54,223 nucleotides of DNA from an uncultured Saccharospirillaceae bacterium (GTDB lineage Bacteria > Bacteroidota > Bacteroidia > Flavobacteriales_D > CAJJDF01): NCBI GenBank assembly GCA_950054195.1, contig CATLPG010000017.1, positions 1-54,223 on the forward strand. The letters are read 5' to 3'. Under the pieces are notes generated by a model that did not search any database, had not been told where the DNA came from, and saw nothing but the letters and a program-made list of their open reading frames with translations. Shown piece after piece: positions 16,543-24,934 of this stretch. Both the position numbers and the translations under genes were made by a program. Position 1 is the first letter of the stretch. Each line of letters starts with the position of its first letter.

Positions 16543-18261
16543 CTAAAAATCAACCGTCAACCCACCCATGATGTTCAATCCTTGGTTTGGATATTGGTAG
16601 TACCTGCGGTAGCGTTGAGAAATGATGTTGTTAAAGTTTAAGAATAAAGAAAACCTTTTCGTATAGCGGTACTCAAAACCTAAGTTAAAATCAACAAATG
16701 ACTTTAATTCTACAAAGTAATCGCTTCCTTCTTTTTGTACGTCATTAATTGTTGTATCTAATACCTTAGCGTTTCTGTTACCTACAAAAAAGATATCTCC
16801 ACGAACAATTATTTTGTCTTGTAAATCGTAAATACCCCCTAATGTAACTTCTATTGGGGATAAATTCCATGCGTACGCTTGGTTCACTGTTGAATACATG
16901 TTATACTCGGCCTTACCATAAACGTTTAACTTTTCTCCAACCCTGTATGATAATTGCCCAGTAACATTAAAAATATCAAGTGTATCATACAACACATCAA
17001 AGCGATTACCAATGGAGTAGGTCGTATCGCTAAAGTATAAGGGCATATCTACCACTCTACTTTTAGATGCTGATAAGTTAAACGAGGTTTTATTACTTAT
17101 GCTTCCTCTAACACCCCCATAAATATTATACTTCGTGTTGGTGTTTTTAAGATTAACACCCGAAAGCACAAACGGGTTTTCCTGTGTTAATGAGTAGAAT
17201 GTATTTTGCTTAAGGTTACCGTTTACCCCTACGTAAGGAATAAAAATATCATGAAAGCTGTATTTAAATTCTGCATTAGGATAAAAGTGAAAGCCTGTTG
17301 AGCTTCCCATATCAATAGCTATATCCAAACCTACTCTTGCTTTAAGGCGGTCACGGTTTGTAATTACATGAGGTGCTAACCTTAGGACTCCGTTTGTTTG
17401 TCTTCTATCCGTACTTATGAATGTAGAATCTTGGATAAGTGGCGTGTTGACGGTTGCGTTATAGCTGTTAATTAATAACTCTCCATCAATACCATAAAGC
17501 TCCTCATCAATGATTGTTTGAACCCTACCTCCAATGTTAAACTTGTTTTCGTTTGCTCTGTTACTGTCTCGGTAATTTCTAAAGCCAATTTCCCCGGTGT
17601 AATTAAATTCTGGAATATCTTGTAGGTAACTAGCAATTTTAGCTTTTGCTCCAATGGTTTGGAAACGCTGTTTAATTATGTCTCGATCTATTGATGTATC
17701 GGAAGTGTTAAATCCATAGAAATAGTTTACATCACGATCGTAATACAAATCTCCTCGGATAGACATATGATCCAGAAAATGTTTGTAGAAAACATCTGCA
17801 TGGTTTTGACTGAGTCCGCTGTAACCAAAATCTTTGCTTACTGCTTGATGCGATGAAAAATGATTGTAATTAATTCCCCAGTTGTTATGTCTTGACCTTT
17901 CTGAACCGTAATGAAGCTCAACCAAAGGAGTTAAATACATACCAATACCAGCTTTAAGGTATCCTCTTTTCAAACGATCTAGTGGATCGATAATTTTTAC
18001 TTTGGCAGGTTTAATTGTATCAACTGTAAACTCAGATGGTGCCATGTATTCGTAAAACACATAGTTCATCTTGAGTTGTTTTTTGGTAGTATCCAAAATA
18101 AGTGTAGGCTCCGTTACTAGTTTAGAAGAAGGTTTTATATTTCTATTCCCTTCAGTTCCGGATACGATTACTACACCATCCCCCAGTCCTTGAGCTATAG
18201 CATTATCTCCTACGATAAGCGTAAAAGCCAATAACATATAATATGTAAGTATTTTTTTCAT
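16543..18261 (-). CDS. Large outer-membrane beta-barrel protein (TonB-receptor-like, no plug)
   Basis: 572 residues with signal peptide MKKILTYYMLLAFTLIVGDNAIA. A roughly 90-residue N-terminal segment (KSSKLVTEP..., PLDRLKRGYLKAGIGMY) precedes about 20 amphipathic beta strands and a final strand ending in ...NIMGGLTVDF with terminal Phe, as expected for an outer-membrane barrel. No TonB box or plug domain is visible, so it is not a typical TonB-dependent receptor even though the barrel strands look like that class. It lies 34 bp downstream of a very large TPR gene on the same strand. I infer the two work together in the envelope. Substrate unknown. Confidence 0.75.
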   Translation of the reverse strand: MKKILTYYMLLAFTLIVGDNAIAQGLGDGVVIVSGTEGNRNIKPSSKLVTEPTLILDTTKKQLKMNYVFYEYMAPSEFTVDTIKPAKVKIIDPLDRLKRGYLKAGIGMYLTPLVELHYGSERSRHNNWGINYNHFSSHQAVSKDFGYSGLSQNHADVFYKHFLDHMSIRGDLYYDRDVNYFYGFNTSDTSIDRDIIKQRFQTIGAKAKIASYLQDIPEFNYTGEIGFRNYRDSNRANENKFNIGGRVQTIIDEELYGIDGELLINSYNATVNTPLIQDSTFISTDRRQTNGVLRLAPHVITNRDRLKARVGLDIAIDMGSSTGFHFYPNAEFKYSFHDIFIPYVGVNGNLKQNTFYSLTQENPFVLSGVNLKNTNTKYNIYGGVRGSISNKTSFNLSASKSRVVDMPLYFSDTTYSIGNRFDVLYDTLDIFNVTGQLSYRVGEKLNVYGKAEYNMYSTVNQAYAWNLSPIEVTLGGIYDLQDKIIVRGDIFFVGNRNAKVLDTTINDVQKEGSDYFVELKSFVDFNLGFEYRYTKRFSLFLNFNNIISQRYRRYYQYPNQGLNIMGGLTVDF

Positions 18262-18282
18262 CTGCTAATGAATAAGATTGAT

Positions 18283-18295
18283 GCCCATCATGGGC
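18283..18295 (-). terminator. Intercistronic hairpin after the TPR gene
   Basis: GCCCA-TCA-TGGGC directly after the TPR stop codon (18296-18298), in the gap before the barrel gene. It has only a weak T-run, so it may be a partial terminator or an RNA-stability hairpin within an operon. Confidence 0.35.
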
Positions 18296-21200
18296 TTATC
18301 TGTTTGAACCATTAATTTCTATTTCTTCCTCCTCTCCTTGGTTGTCTCCGTTTATTTCGTCTTGCTTTATTTTATTTAGTTTTTGCTTTGCTGTAGGAAC
18401 GATATCATCGTCCAACACGTAATTATCAATTACACTTTGCAGCGTTGCTTTCGCTTGGAAATTATCGCCTAGTTTTACATATACATCAGACAATAAAATA
18501 TATCCTTTTCCTAACCAGTAATCGTATGTTGGTTTTTGTTGGAAAAGATCAAATAATTCATCTTCAGCATCTTTATATTTTGATTCTTTAAATAGAATTT
18601 CACACACACGGTATTTGGCAATTGCCTTATCTACATCGTTAGATTTTTTTACTACTTGCTGATAAATAGGTTTTGCTAGTGTATAGTTTCTTAACTCATA
18701 ATTTGAGTTTGCTTTGATCATTAACGCTTCCTCTTCCAAGCTACCCTTAGTATCATCATTCGATAAAATTCTACCTGCATACAAAATAGCTTTGTTGTAG
18801 TCTTGAATTTCATACGAGGTACGCATTAATCCCTTTTGAATAGCAGGAATACGTAATTCGTCTCGGTTGATTGGCTCCAGTTGTGTTAAATACTCATTTG
18901 CTTTTTTATAATCTTTTCGTTTGTAAACAATATCTGCCGCTCTAAAAAGTGCATCCTCCAAATGAGAGCTCTTAAAAGCGATAACCAAGTTATAATAAGT
19001 AAGTGCTTCGTCCTCATTCCCTGCTAGGTTTGCACATTCTGCTAAATAAAAGTTTGCTTTAACTTTATTTTTGGGTCGTTTAATTTTCGTTAAATAAGTC
19101 TCCAAAGCTCTTTTTGCTGCATCACAATCTCCGCTAATGTAAGCTTCTTGTGCGGGTATCCATAAGGTTGAATCCAACCTACCTTGTGAGTACTTAACCC
19201 CTAGTGTGCTCAGCAAATCTGGAAATTGATCAATTTTATTTTGCAGCGCATACGCTCTTTCAAGTTCATTAATTGCTGCTTCGCTTTCGCTAGTTCCAGG
19301 GTAATTACGGATGATGTTTTCGAATACATCCTCTGCTGATCCAAAGTTTTCGTTTCTTAGGTGAATACCTCCAATGTTTAGTAGAGCCTTTCTTTTCTGC
19401 TCACCATCAGGATTGTTATCTACTATTTGCTGATACATCGCTAAGGCTTCATCATCCTTTCTTTGATTCCTGTAAGTATTTGCTAATTCATATTGTGAGT
19501 TTTTAGCATAAATAGAATTGGGATACTCTCTTAATAAGCGAGCAAGTAACTCTTCCTTATCATCATTATCGCCATTGTATCCTTTAATAATAGCTTGCTG
19601 GTATAAAGCATAATCATTGTTAGATGTACCTTCTACTACTGCTCTGCTGTAATATTTTAATGCATTAGCATCTTCCTTTTGTGTGTAGTATGCATCTCCT
19701 AAACGTAAGTTAGCATCTGCTTCTCTCTCATCGTCTTTGGCTCTTCTTACAAAATTTCTAAAAGCGGTTATGGCATCATCGTATTTCTTTTGATTAAAAA
19801 AGGCATAACCAATATTATAATCTACTAAATTATACGGCTCGGTATTAGCGGCTCCACTAGTAGTTTTAAATGTGTTATATGCACTAATTGCTTCGGTATA
19901 TTTTCCTTCGTTGAATTTTATTTCGGCAATCCAAAACTTGCTTAATGCGTTAAGCTCTGGAGAAATCATATACTTTTTTACATTATTAAAACTCGCGATT
20001 GCTTTTGCATATTCTTTCTTGAAAAACGATTCAACTCCTAAGTTGTAACTAAGTGTTTGGTATGCTTCTTTTATTTGAAAGTTTTTATCTTTTATTTTAT
20101 CGATGGATTTTAACGCTGCTTCAAAATCTTTAGTTGTTGAATACATATCAATTAGATACTGATATACGGTTTCCTTTTTTGAAGAATTAGGAAACTCATC
20201 TAAAAATTTATGGAAAATATCTACTGCACCATCATAAGGATTGTAAGAGATTTCGTATGTTGTTTTTGCATAACCAAAAAGGGCATCTTCGTTAATTAGT
20301 TCATCGTGACCTAAGTCGTAGGCTCTTTTAAATGCTGCTTTAGAGTATTCCTTATTATCGGTTTTGATGTAACACTCTGCTAAAATGTAATTCACTATTT
20401 GTGCACGCTCATCGTCATTTGCAGCAACTCTACCCAGGTATTTAATTGCTTTATCATATTCGCCTGTTTTGTAATAAGCAAATCCTAATTGATAGTAATC
20501 ATCCTCGGTTCTACTTTTAGCTTTTTTAAAGTACCCTTCTAGGTAAGGAATTGCCTCTTCGTATTTGTCCTGCTTGAAATACGCTGAGCCCAGAATACCT
20601 TCTAACTCTCCTTCCCTCTTCACTTTTTCGCGCTCAAGAATTTTAGGTGTATAGTCAATTACTTCGTCATACTTTTCCTGATTGAATAGTATTTGGGCAA
20701 TATAATAAGGTACTATTGGTCCGAAACCAGGCGTATCATCAATTTTTCTAAAGCTTTCTAGTGCTGTTTGATAATTACCTTTTAGATAAGCTAAATGCCC
20801 ATAATAGTAGTTTGCTGGTGCATAATACTCGCTTTCAATATCTTTTATTTCATAGAAATGTGTTTCTGCTAAATCGTATTTATCTTTTACGAAAAGACTA
20901 TACCCATATTTAAAGTGAAATTCTATGATTTCGAAGCGATCCAAATCGTACTCATCTACTTGTTCAAACCACTCAATCGCGTCTCGGTAATCTTTTTTTC
21001 GGTAGTAGTCTCTACCTAGGATAAAAGGTACTTTTTTGGTTTGGTTGGCATCAGGATGATCCAGCATAAACTGCTTAAAGAGAAACTGCGCATCAAGGTT
21101 GAATAAATACAAAGCACATTGTGCTTTCATATACTCGGCATTTACCTGAATTTCATCTTGCTTATTATCAATTTGTAGTATTGTATTATTGAATTTTTCC

Positions 21201-21352
21201 TGAGCAGCTGAATATTTTTGCTTATCAAAAAGCTCCAAACCATCTCTGTAATCTTTATACTCATCGGTATAGATTTTGGTTTGCTGCCCCAATAACATTC
21301 CGCTAAAAAGTATAGCTAAAAGAGCAAATGATATGTGTTTTTTAAGAAACAT
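18296..21352 (-). CDS. Periplasmic TPR-repeat protein (1018 aa)
   Basis: 1018 residues beginning with a signal peptide (HISFALLAILFSGMLLGQQ). Almost the whole mature chain is tetratricopeptide-like helical repeats, for example KYSAAQEKFNNTI, RDAIEWFEQVDEYD, EEAIPYLEGYFKKAK, YDKAIKYLGRVAAND, ALKYYSRAV and YDDAITAFRNFVRRAKD. The tail is acidic (GEEEEIEINGSNR). The architecture resembles a periplasmic scaffold such as BamD/YbgF or Bacteroidota TPR proteins that pair with barrels. It is followed closely by the 572-residue barrel gene, probably one operon, with a well-formed promoter at 21388-21417. The partner is inferred, not shown. Confidence 0.85.
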   Translation of the reverse strand: MFLKKHISFALLAILFSGMLLGQQTKIYTDEYKDYRDGLELFDKQKYSAAQEKFNNTILQIDNKQDEIQVNAEYMKAQCALYLFNLDAQFLFKQFMLDHPDANQTKKVPFILGRDYYRKKDYRDAIEWFEQVDEYDLDRFEIIEFHFKYGYSLFVKDKYDLAETHFYEIKDIESEYYAPANYYYGHLAYLKGNYQTALESFRKIDDTPGFGPIVPYYIAQILFNQEKYDEVIDYTPKILEREKVKREGELEGILGSAYFKQDKYEEAIPYLEGYFKKAKSRTEDDYYQLGFAYYKTGEYDKAIKYLGRVAANDDERAQIVNYILAECYIKTDNKEYSKAAFKRAYDLGHDELINEDALFGYAKTTYEISYNPYDGAVDIFHKFLDEFPNSSKKETVYQYLIDMYSTTKDFEAALKSIDKIKDKNFQIKEAYQTLSYNLGVESFFKKEYAKAIASFNNVKKYMISPELNALSKFWIAEIKFNEGKYTEAISAYNTFKTTSGAANTEPYNLVDYNIGYAFFNQKKYDDAITAFRNFVRRAKDDEREADANLRLGDAYYTQKEDANALKYYSRAVVEGTSNNDYALYQQAIIKGYNGDNDDKEELLARLLREYPNSIYAKNSQYELANTYRNQRKDDEALAMYQQIVDNNPDGEQKRKALLNIGGIHLRNENFGSAEDVFENIIRNYPGTSESEAAINELERAYALQNKIDQFPDLLSTLGVKYSQGRLDSTLWIPAQEAYISGDCDAAKRALETYLTKIKRPKNKVKANFYLAECANLAGNEDEALTYYNLVIAFKSSHLEDALFRAADIVYKRKDYKKANEYLTQLEPINRDELRIPAIQKGLMRTSYEIQDYNKAILYAGRILSNDDTKGSLEEEALMIKANSNYELRNYTLAKPIYQQVVKKSNDVDKAIAKYRVCEILFKESKYKDAEDELFDLFQQKPTYDYWLGKGYILLSDVYVKLGDNFQAKATLQSVIDNYVLDDDIVPTAKQKLNKIKQDEINGDNQGEEEEIEINGSNR

Positions 21353-21387
21353 ACTTAATTAAACCTGTTAAAAAATAAATTATTATA

Positions 21388-21432
21388 CAAACCTAATGTT
21401 TAAGTGAAAATTAACAAGCGGGTACTTGTTAA
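21388..21432 (-). promoter_or_regulatory. Promoter of the TPR gene with overlapping inverted repeat
   Basis: In the minus direction: TTG (complement of 21415-21417), 19-bp spacer, TAGGTTTG (complement of 21388-21395). This matches the Bacteroidota consensus TTG-N19-20-TAnnTTTG. A perfect inverted repeat TTAACAAG (21411-21418) ... CTTGTTAA (21425-21432) covers the -33 element, so a repressor or activator could act there (inference). Confidence 0.65.
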
Positions 21433-21469
21433 AGTAAGTAACAATATAATGTTAGCTGTAAACAAAAAA

Positions 21470-21488
21470 GGAGGGATAAAATCCCTCC
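21470..21488 (-). terminator. Terminator of the fad operon
   Basis: Stem GGAGGGA (21470-21476), loop TAAAA, TCCCTCC (21482-21488). In the minus direction it is followed by a T-run (cttttttg). It lies 32 bp after the fadE stop. Confidence 0.78.
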
Positions 21489-21519
21489 AGTATTGTCTGT
21501 TTTATTTGTTTTTTTTCAA

Positions 21520-23307
21520 TTAGAAGCAATATTCTCCTTTATCGATAATAGATGTAGCAATTTGTTGGTGAATGTTTTTGATATTGATTGGGTCATGCTT
21601 AGTAAAACGTTTTAAACCCATTAACATCATTCTTAATTCATCACCTTCTGCGAAAGAGTTTAATGTATCTTTTCCAGCCTTGTTGATACGATCAGCAGCA
21701 TCATAGATAAATGCTTTTGCTAATGCAATTTGATCAGCAGCAGCTTCCTCCCCGATTTGACCAACTAATTGCTCTACTCTTAGTAATACAGATTCTGCTA
21801 GGTAAGTATCGATACTCATATCAGCAATACCCATTAATACTTCTTGCTCTTTTGCAAGCGTAGCCATTAACTTTTGAACTGCAGAACCAGCAGTCATTAA
21901 GATGGTTTTCTTGAAGTTTGCGATGTATCCATGCTCTTTTGCGAATAATCCTTCTCTTTCTTCAGCAGTAGGAACACTCATTAATTCGCCTGCAACTTTC
22001 ATTGCTGGGCCCATTAAATCTAATTCTCCTTTCATTGCTCTTTTAAGGATCATATCAACAGTTAACATACGGTTGATTTCGTTAGTTCCTTCGAAGATTC
22101 GGTTAATTCTAGAATCACGGTAAGCTCTTTCGATTAAAGTTTCGGCAGAGTAACCCATTCCTCCATGAACTTGTAGCATTTCATCTACAGCAAAATCTAA
22201 ACACTCGGAACCTGCAACTTTTAAGATTGCACACTCAGCGGCAAACTGCTCAATTCCTTTAAGTGTAGCTTCGCCTTTATCCATACCTTCTGCAATGTAA
22301 GCAGCTGTTGCATCATCAATGTTTTGACCTGCTCTGTATGTTGCTGACTCAGTAGCATAAGCATAGATAGCAGCTTTAGCAATTTTTTGACGGATAGCTC
22401 CGTACTTAGCAATTGGTCTGCCAAATTGCTCTCTTTCGTTCGCATACTTAGTACCTTGTGTTATTGCCATTTTAGCAGCACCAACAGTACCAGCACCTAA
22501 TTTAATACGACCGATATTTAAGATGTTTAATGCAATTTTGAACCCATTTTCTCTTTCAGAAAGCATGTTTTCAACTGGCACTTTAACATTGTTGTAGAAT
22601 ACTTGACGTGTAGAAGAACCTTTGATCCCTAGTTTTTTCTCTTCAGCGTTTAATGTAATTCCTTCAGAGTCTGCTTCAACTAAGAATGCAGTTAATTTTT
22701 TATCGTCATCGATTTTAGCAAATACCGTATGTAGATTTGCAAAACCTGCGTTAGTAATCCACATTTTTTGTCCGTTAAGGATGTAGTGTTTACCATCTTC
22801 GCTTAAAACTGCTTTTGTTTTTCCTGAGTTTGCATCAGAACCTGCGCTTGGCTCAGTTAAACAGTAAGAAGCTTTCCATTCTCCAGAAGCTAGCTTAGGA
22901 ATGTATTTTGCTTTTTGCTCTTCGTTTCCATAATACAATAATGGTAACGTTCCAATTCCTGTATGTGCTCCATAAGATACAGAGAAAGAGAAACTCCCTC
23001 CTAATGCTTCGGTTGCAAGAAGAGATGTTTTAAAATCAACACCCATTCCTCCTAATTCTTCAGGAACTGAAAGACCTAAAAGACCTAATTCTCCAGCTTT
23101 TTCAACAATAGCAGGCATTAAACCTTCTTTCATTGAATCAATTTCATCCAAGTTTGGTAAAATTTCTGCTTTGATGAAATCATAACACATTTGAGCAATC
23201 ATTTTTTGCTCTTCTGTCCAATTTTCAGGAATAAAAATTTCTCCCGCTTTTGTTTCACGGATAATCCATTCTCCTCCTTTGATCGCTTTTTTTTCTAATG
23301 TTTCCAT
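21520..23307 (-). CDS. fadE: Acyl-CoA dehydrogenase (long, FadE type)
   Basis: 595-residue flavoprotein that catalyses the first oxidation of beta-oxidation. It has the usual ACAD core: SVPEELGGMGVDF, CLTEPSAGSDANSGKT, WITNAGFANLHTVFAK, a central helical domain with EREQFGRPIAKYGAIRQKIA, DEMLQVHGGMGYSAE, and active-site Glu in INRIFEGTNEINRML. It is followed by a roughly 170-residue C-terminal helical extension. The size and architecture match the FadE of the Bacillus fadNAE operon and human VLCAD/ACAD9 rather than short 380-residue enzymes. The gene order marR-fadN-fadA-fadE supports the assignment. The stop is followed by a terminator. Confidence 0.92.
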   Translation of the reverse strand: METLEKKAIKGGEWIIRETKAGEIFIPENWTEEQKMIAQMCYDFIKAEILPNLDEIDSMKEGLMPAIVEKAGELGLLGLSVPEELGGMGVDFKTSLLATEALGGSFSFSVSYGAHTGIGTLPLLYYGNEEQKAKYIPKLASGEWKASYCLTEPSAGSDANSGKTKAVLSEDGKHYILNGQKMWITNAGFANLHTVFAKIDDDKKLTAFLVEADSEGITLNAEEKKLGIKGSSTRQVFYNNVKVPVENMLSERENGFKIALNILNIGRIKLGAGTVGAAKMAITQGTKYANEREQFGRPIAKYGAIRQKIAKAAIYAYATESATYRAGQNIDDATAAYIAEGMDKGEATLKGIEQFAAECAILKVAGSECLDFAVDEMLQVHGGMGYSAETLIERAYRDSRINRIFEGTNEINRMLTVDMILKRAMKGELDLMGPAMKVAGELMSVPTAEEREGLFAKEHGYIANFKKTILMTAGSAVQKLMATLAKEQEVLMGIADMSIDTYLAESVLLRVEQLVGQIGEEAAADQIALAKAFIYDAADRINKAGKDTLNSFAEGDELRMMLMGLKRFTKHDPINIKNIHQQIATSIIDKGEYCF

Positions 23308-23326
23308 TTTTATTTTGCTTTAAAAG

Positions 23327-24505
23327 TTAGTTTAATAATTCAAATATACCAGCAGCTCCTTGACCTGTACCAACACACATTGTTACTGCTCCGTATTTTT
23401 GATTTCTTCTTCTCATTTCATTAAATAATTGTACACTCAGTTTGGCTCCAGTACAACCAAGTGGATGACCTAATGCAATTGCTCCTCCGTTTACGTTAAC
23501 GATATCAGGATTAATTCCTAATTCCTTAACTACCGCTACTGATTGTGATGCAAATGCTTCATTAAGCTCAACTTGCTCTAACTGATTTAATTCCATTCCC
23601 GCAGCTTTTAATGCCTTTGGCAATGCGTAAATTGGCCCCATTCCCATAACTCTTGGCTCTAAACCAGCTACCTGATAAGATACTAGACGTGCAATTGGTG
23701 TTAAGTTATTTTCTTTCATGAATTTTTCACTCACTACCATAACAAAAGCAGCACCATCTGATGTTTGAGAAGAGTTACCAGCAGTAACTGAACCTCCTTG
23801 AGCAAAAACAGGTCTTAATCGAGCTAATGCTTCCATGTTCGTTCCCTTTCTTACTCCTTCGTCTGTTTCTGCAACGTACTCTCTTGTTTGCGTTTTCTCA
23901 TTTTCATCAAGGTAAGTTTCTTTTACATGGATAGGAATTATATCCTCTTGAAACCTTCCTGATTCGATTGCTGCCGCAGCTTTTTCATGCGATTTTACTG
24001 CAAATGCATCTTGCTCTTCTCTTGAGATGTTATATCTTTCCGCAACTGCTTCGGCAGTAAGTCCCATTCCCCAGTACCAATCCTGGTGCTTTTTTGACAC
24101 CTCAGCATTAGGAGTAAGTCTCCATCCTCCCATTGGTAGCATACTCATAGATTCTACACCTCCAGCAATAATACAATGCCCCATTCCTGCTTTAATTTTT
24201 GCAGAAGCGATAGCTATTGTTTCTAAACCAGATGAACAGTATCTGTTCACCGTCATACCTGGTACTTTGTCGGTATTTAATCCCATTAATGAAATTAAAC
24301 GCCCAACATTAAGTCCTTGTTCTGCTTCTGGAGTTGCATTACCAACAATAACATCATCCACTTGATCGTGAGCTACGTTAGGCACAGCATTCATTACTCC
24401 TTTTATTACATCTGCTGCAAGATCATCAGGTCTGTAAAATTTAAAGACACCTCTTCCTGCTTTACCAACAGCTGATCTATATCCTGCTACTATATAAGTT
24501 TCCAT
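23327..24505 (-). CDS. fadA: Acetyl-CoA C-acyltransferase (3-ketoacyl-CoA thiolase)
   Basis: 392-residue thiolase that releases acetyl-CoA at the end of each beta-oxidation cycle. The catalytic residues are visible: nucleophile Cys90 in VNRYCSSGLETI, His in GGAIALGHPLGCTGA and the second Cys in MCVGTGQGAAGIFE. It ends 20 bp before the fadE start. Its own ATG lies immediately downstream of the inserted four-helix-bundle gene (16 bp), so read-through past that insertion or a promoter within it is needed for its expression. Confidence 0.94.
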   Translation of the reverse strand: METYIVAGYRSAVGKAGRGVFKFYRPDDLAADVIKGVMNAVPNVAHDQVDDVIVGNATPEAEQGLNVGRLISLMGLNTDKVPGMTVNRYCSSGLETIAIASAKIKAGMGHCIIAGGVESMSMLPMGGWRLTPNAEVSKKHQDWYWGMGLTAEAVAERYNISREEQDAFAVKSHEKAAAAIESGRFQEDIIPIHVKETYLDENEKTQTREYVAETDEGVRKGTNMEALARLRPVFAQGGSVTAGNSSQTSDGAAFVMVVSEKFMKENNLTPIARLVSYQVAGLEPRVMGMGPIYALPKALKAAGMELNQLEQVELNEAFASQSVAVVKELGINPDIVNVNGGAIALGHPLGCTGAKLSVQLFNEMRRRNQKYGAVTMCVGTGQGAAGIFELLN

Positions 24506-24510
24506 AATTT

Positions 24511-24548
24511 TTTTTAGATTTTAGATTTTAGATGCTAGACTATTAGAC
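24511..24548. repeat. Left boundary repeat of the four-helix-bundle insertion
   Basis: A TTAGAtttTAGAttttaga-type repeated tract overlapping the end of the four-helix-bundle gene. Its first 20 bases are an imperfect inverted copy of the tract at 24914-24934 on the other side of the gene. Confidence 0.6.
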
Positions 24549-24895
24549 TTGATCGTTTTTTGAAAACCTCTGGTCATTTTTATCAGTTCTAAAACCTGAT
24601 TTAATATTTTATCTGATTCTTTTTCTTTAATAAAACCTAAGCTTTTGGCAATTACTATTTGAGTATCAATTTCAAATAATGAACCAATAGCCAGTGATAA
24701 AAAGTAATTAAATTCTTTTTGAGAGTCTCTACTTGATCCCTCAGCAATATTTGACGCTACAGACACTGATGCTCTTTGCAATTGAGATACTAAACCAAAT
24801 TTTTCATTGGAAGGTAAATCAAAAGTTAATTGATAAACCGATTGGGTTAACTCAATTGACTTTTGCCATATTTTTAATTCTCTATAATTATGCAT
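24521..24895 (-). CDS. Four-helix-bundle protein (S23/IVS-encoded family)
   Basis: 124 residues of the four-helix-bundle family first seen in intervening sequences of 23S rRNA genes and related in fold to the Avd proteins of diversity-generating retroelements. Signature: YRELKIWQKSIELTQSVYQLTFDLPSNEKFGLVSQLQRASVSVASNIAEGSSR, with the conserved WQK, LPxxEKFGL, QLQRASVSVASNIAEGS and a later FNYFLSLAIGSLFEIDTQI. It sits between fadN and fadA, where it does not belong metabolically, and its flanks carry related TCTAAT/TTAGA tracts in inverted orientation. Its function is unknown; a basic surface suggests nucleic-acid binding. It probably reached this site as a small mobile unit. Confidence 0.88.
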   Translation of the reverse strand: MHNYRELKIWQKSIELTQSVYQLTFDLPSNEKFGLVSQLQRASVSVASNIAEGSSRDSQKEFNYFLSLAIGSLFEIDTQIVIAKSLGFIKEKESDKILNQVLELIKMTRGFQKTIKSNSLASKI

Positions 24896-24913
24896 AGCAT
24901 CTTCAGATCTATT

Positions 24914-24934
24914 GTCTAATATCTAATAATCTAA
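24914..24934. repeat. Right boundary repeat of the four-helix-bundle insertion
   Basis: TCTAATATCTAATAATCTAA-type tract whose last bases overlap the fadN stop codon (24931-24933). It is an imperfect inverted copy of the left tract at 24514-24533. Confidence 0.6.
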
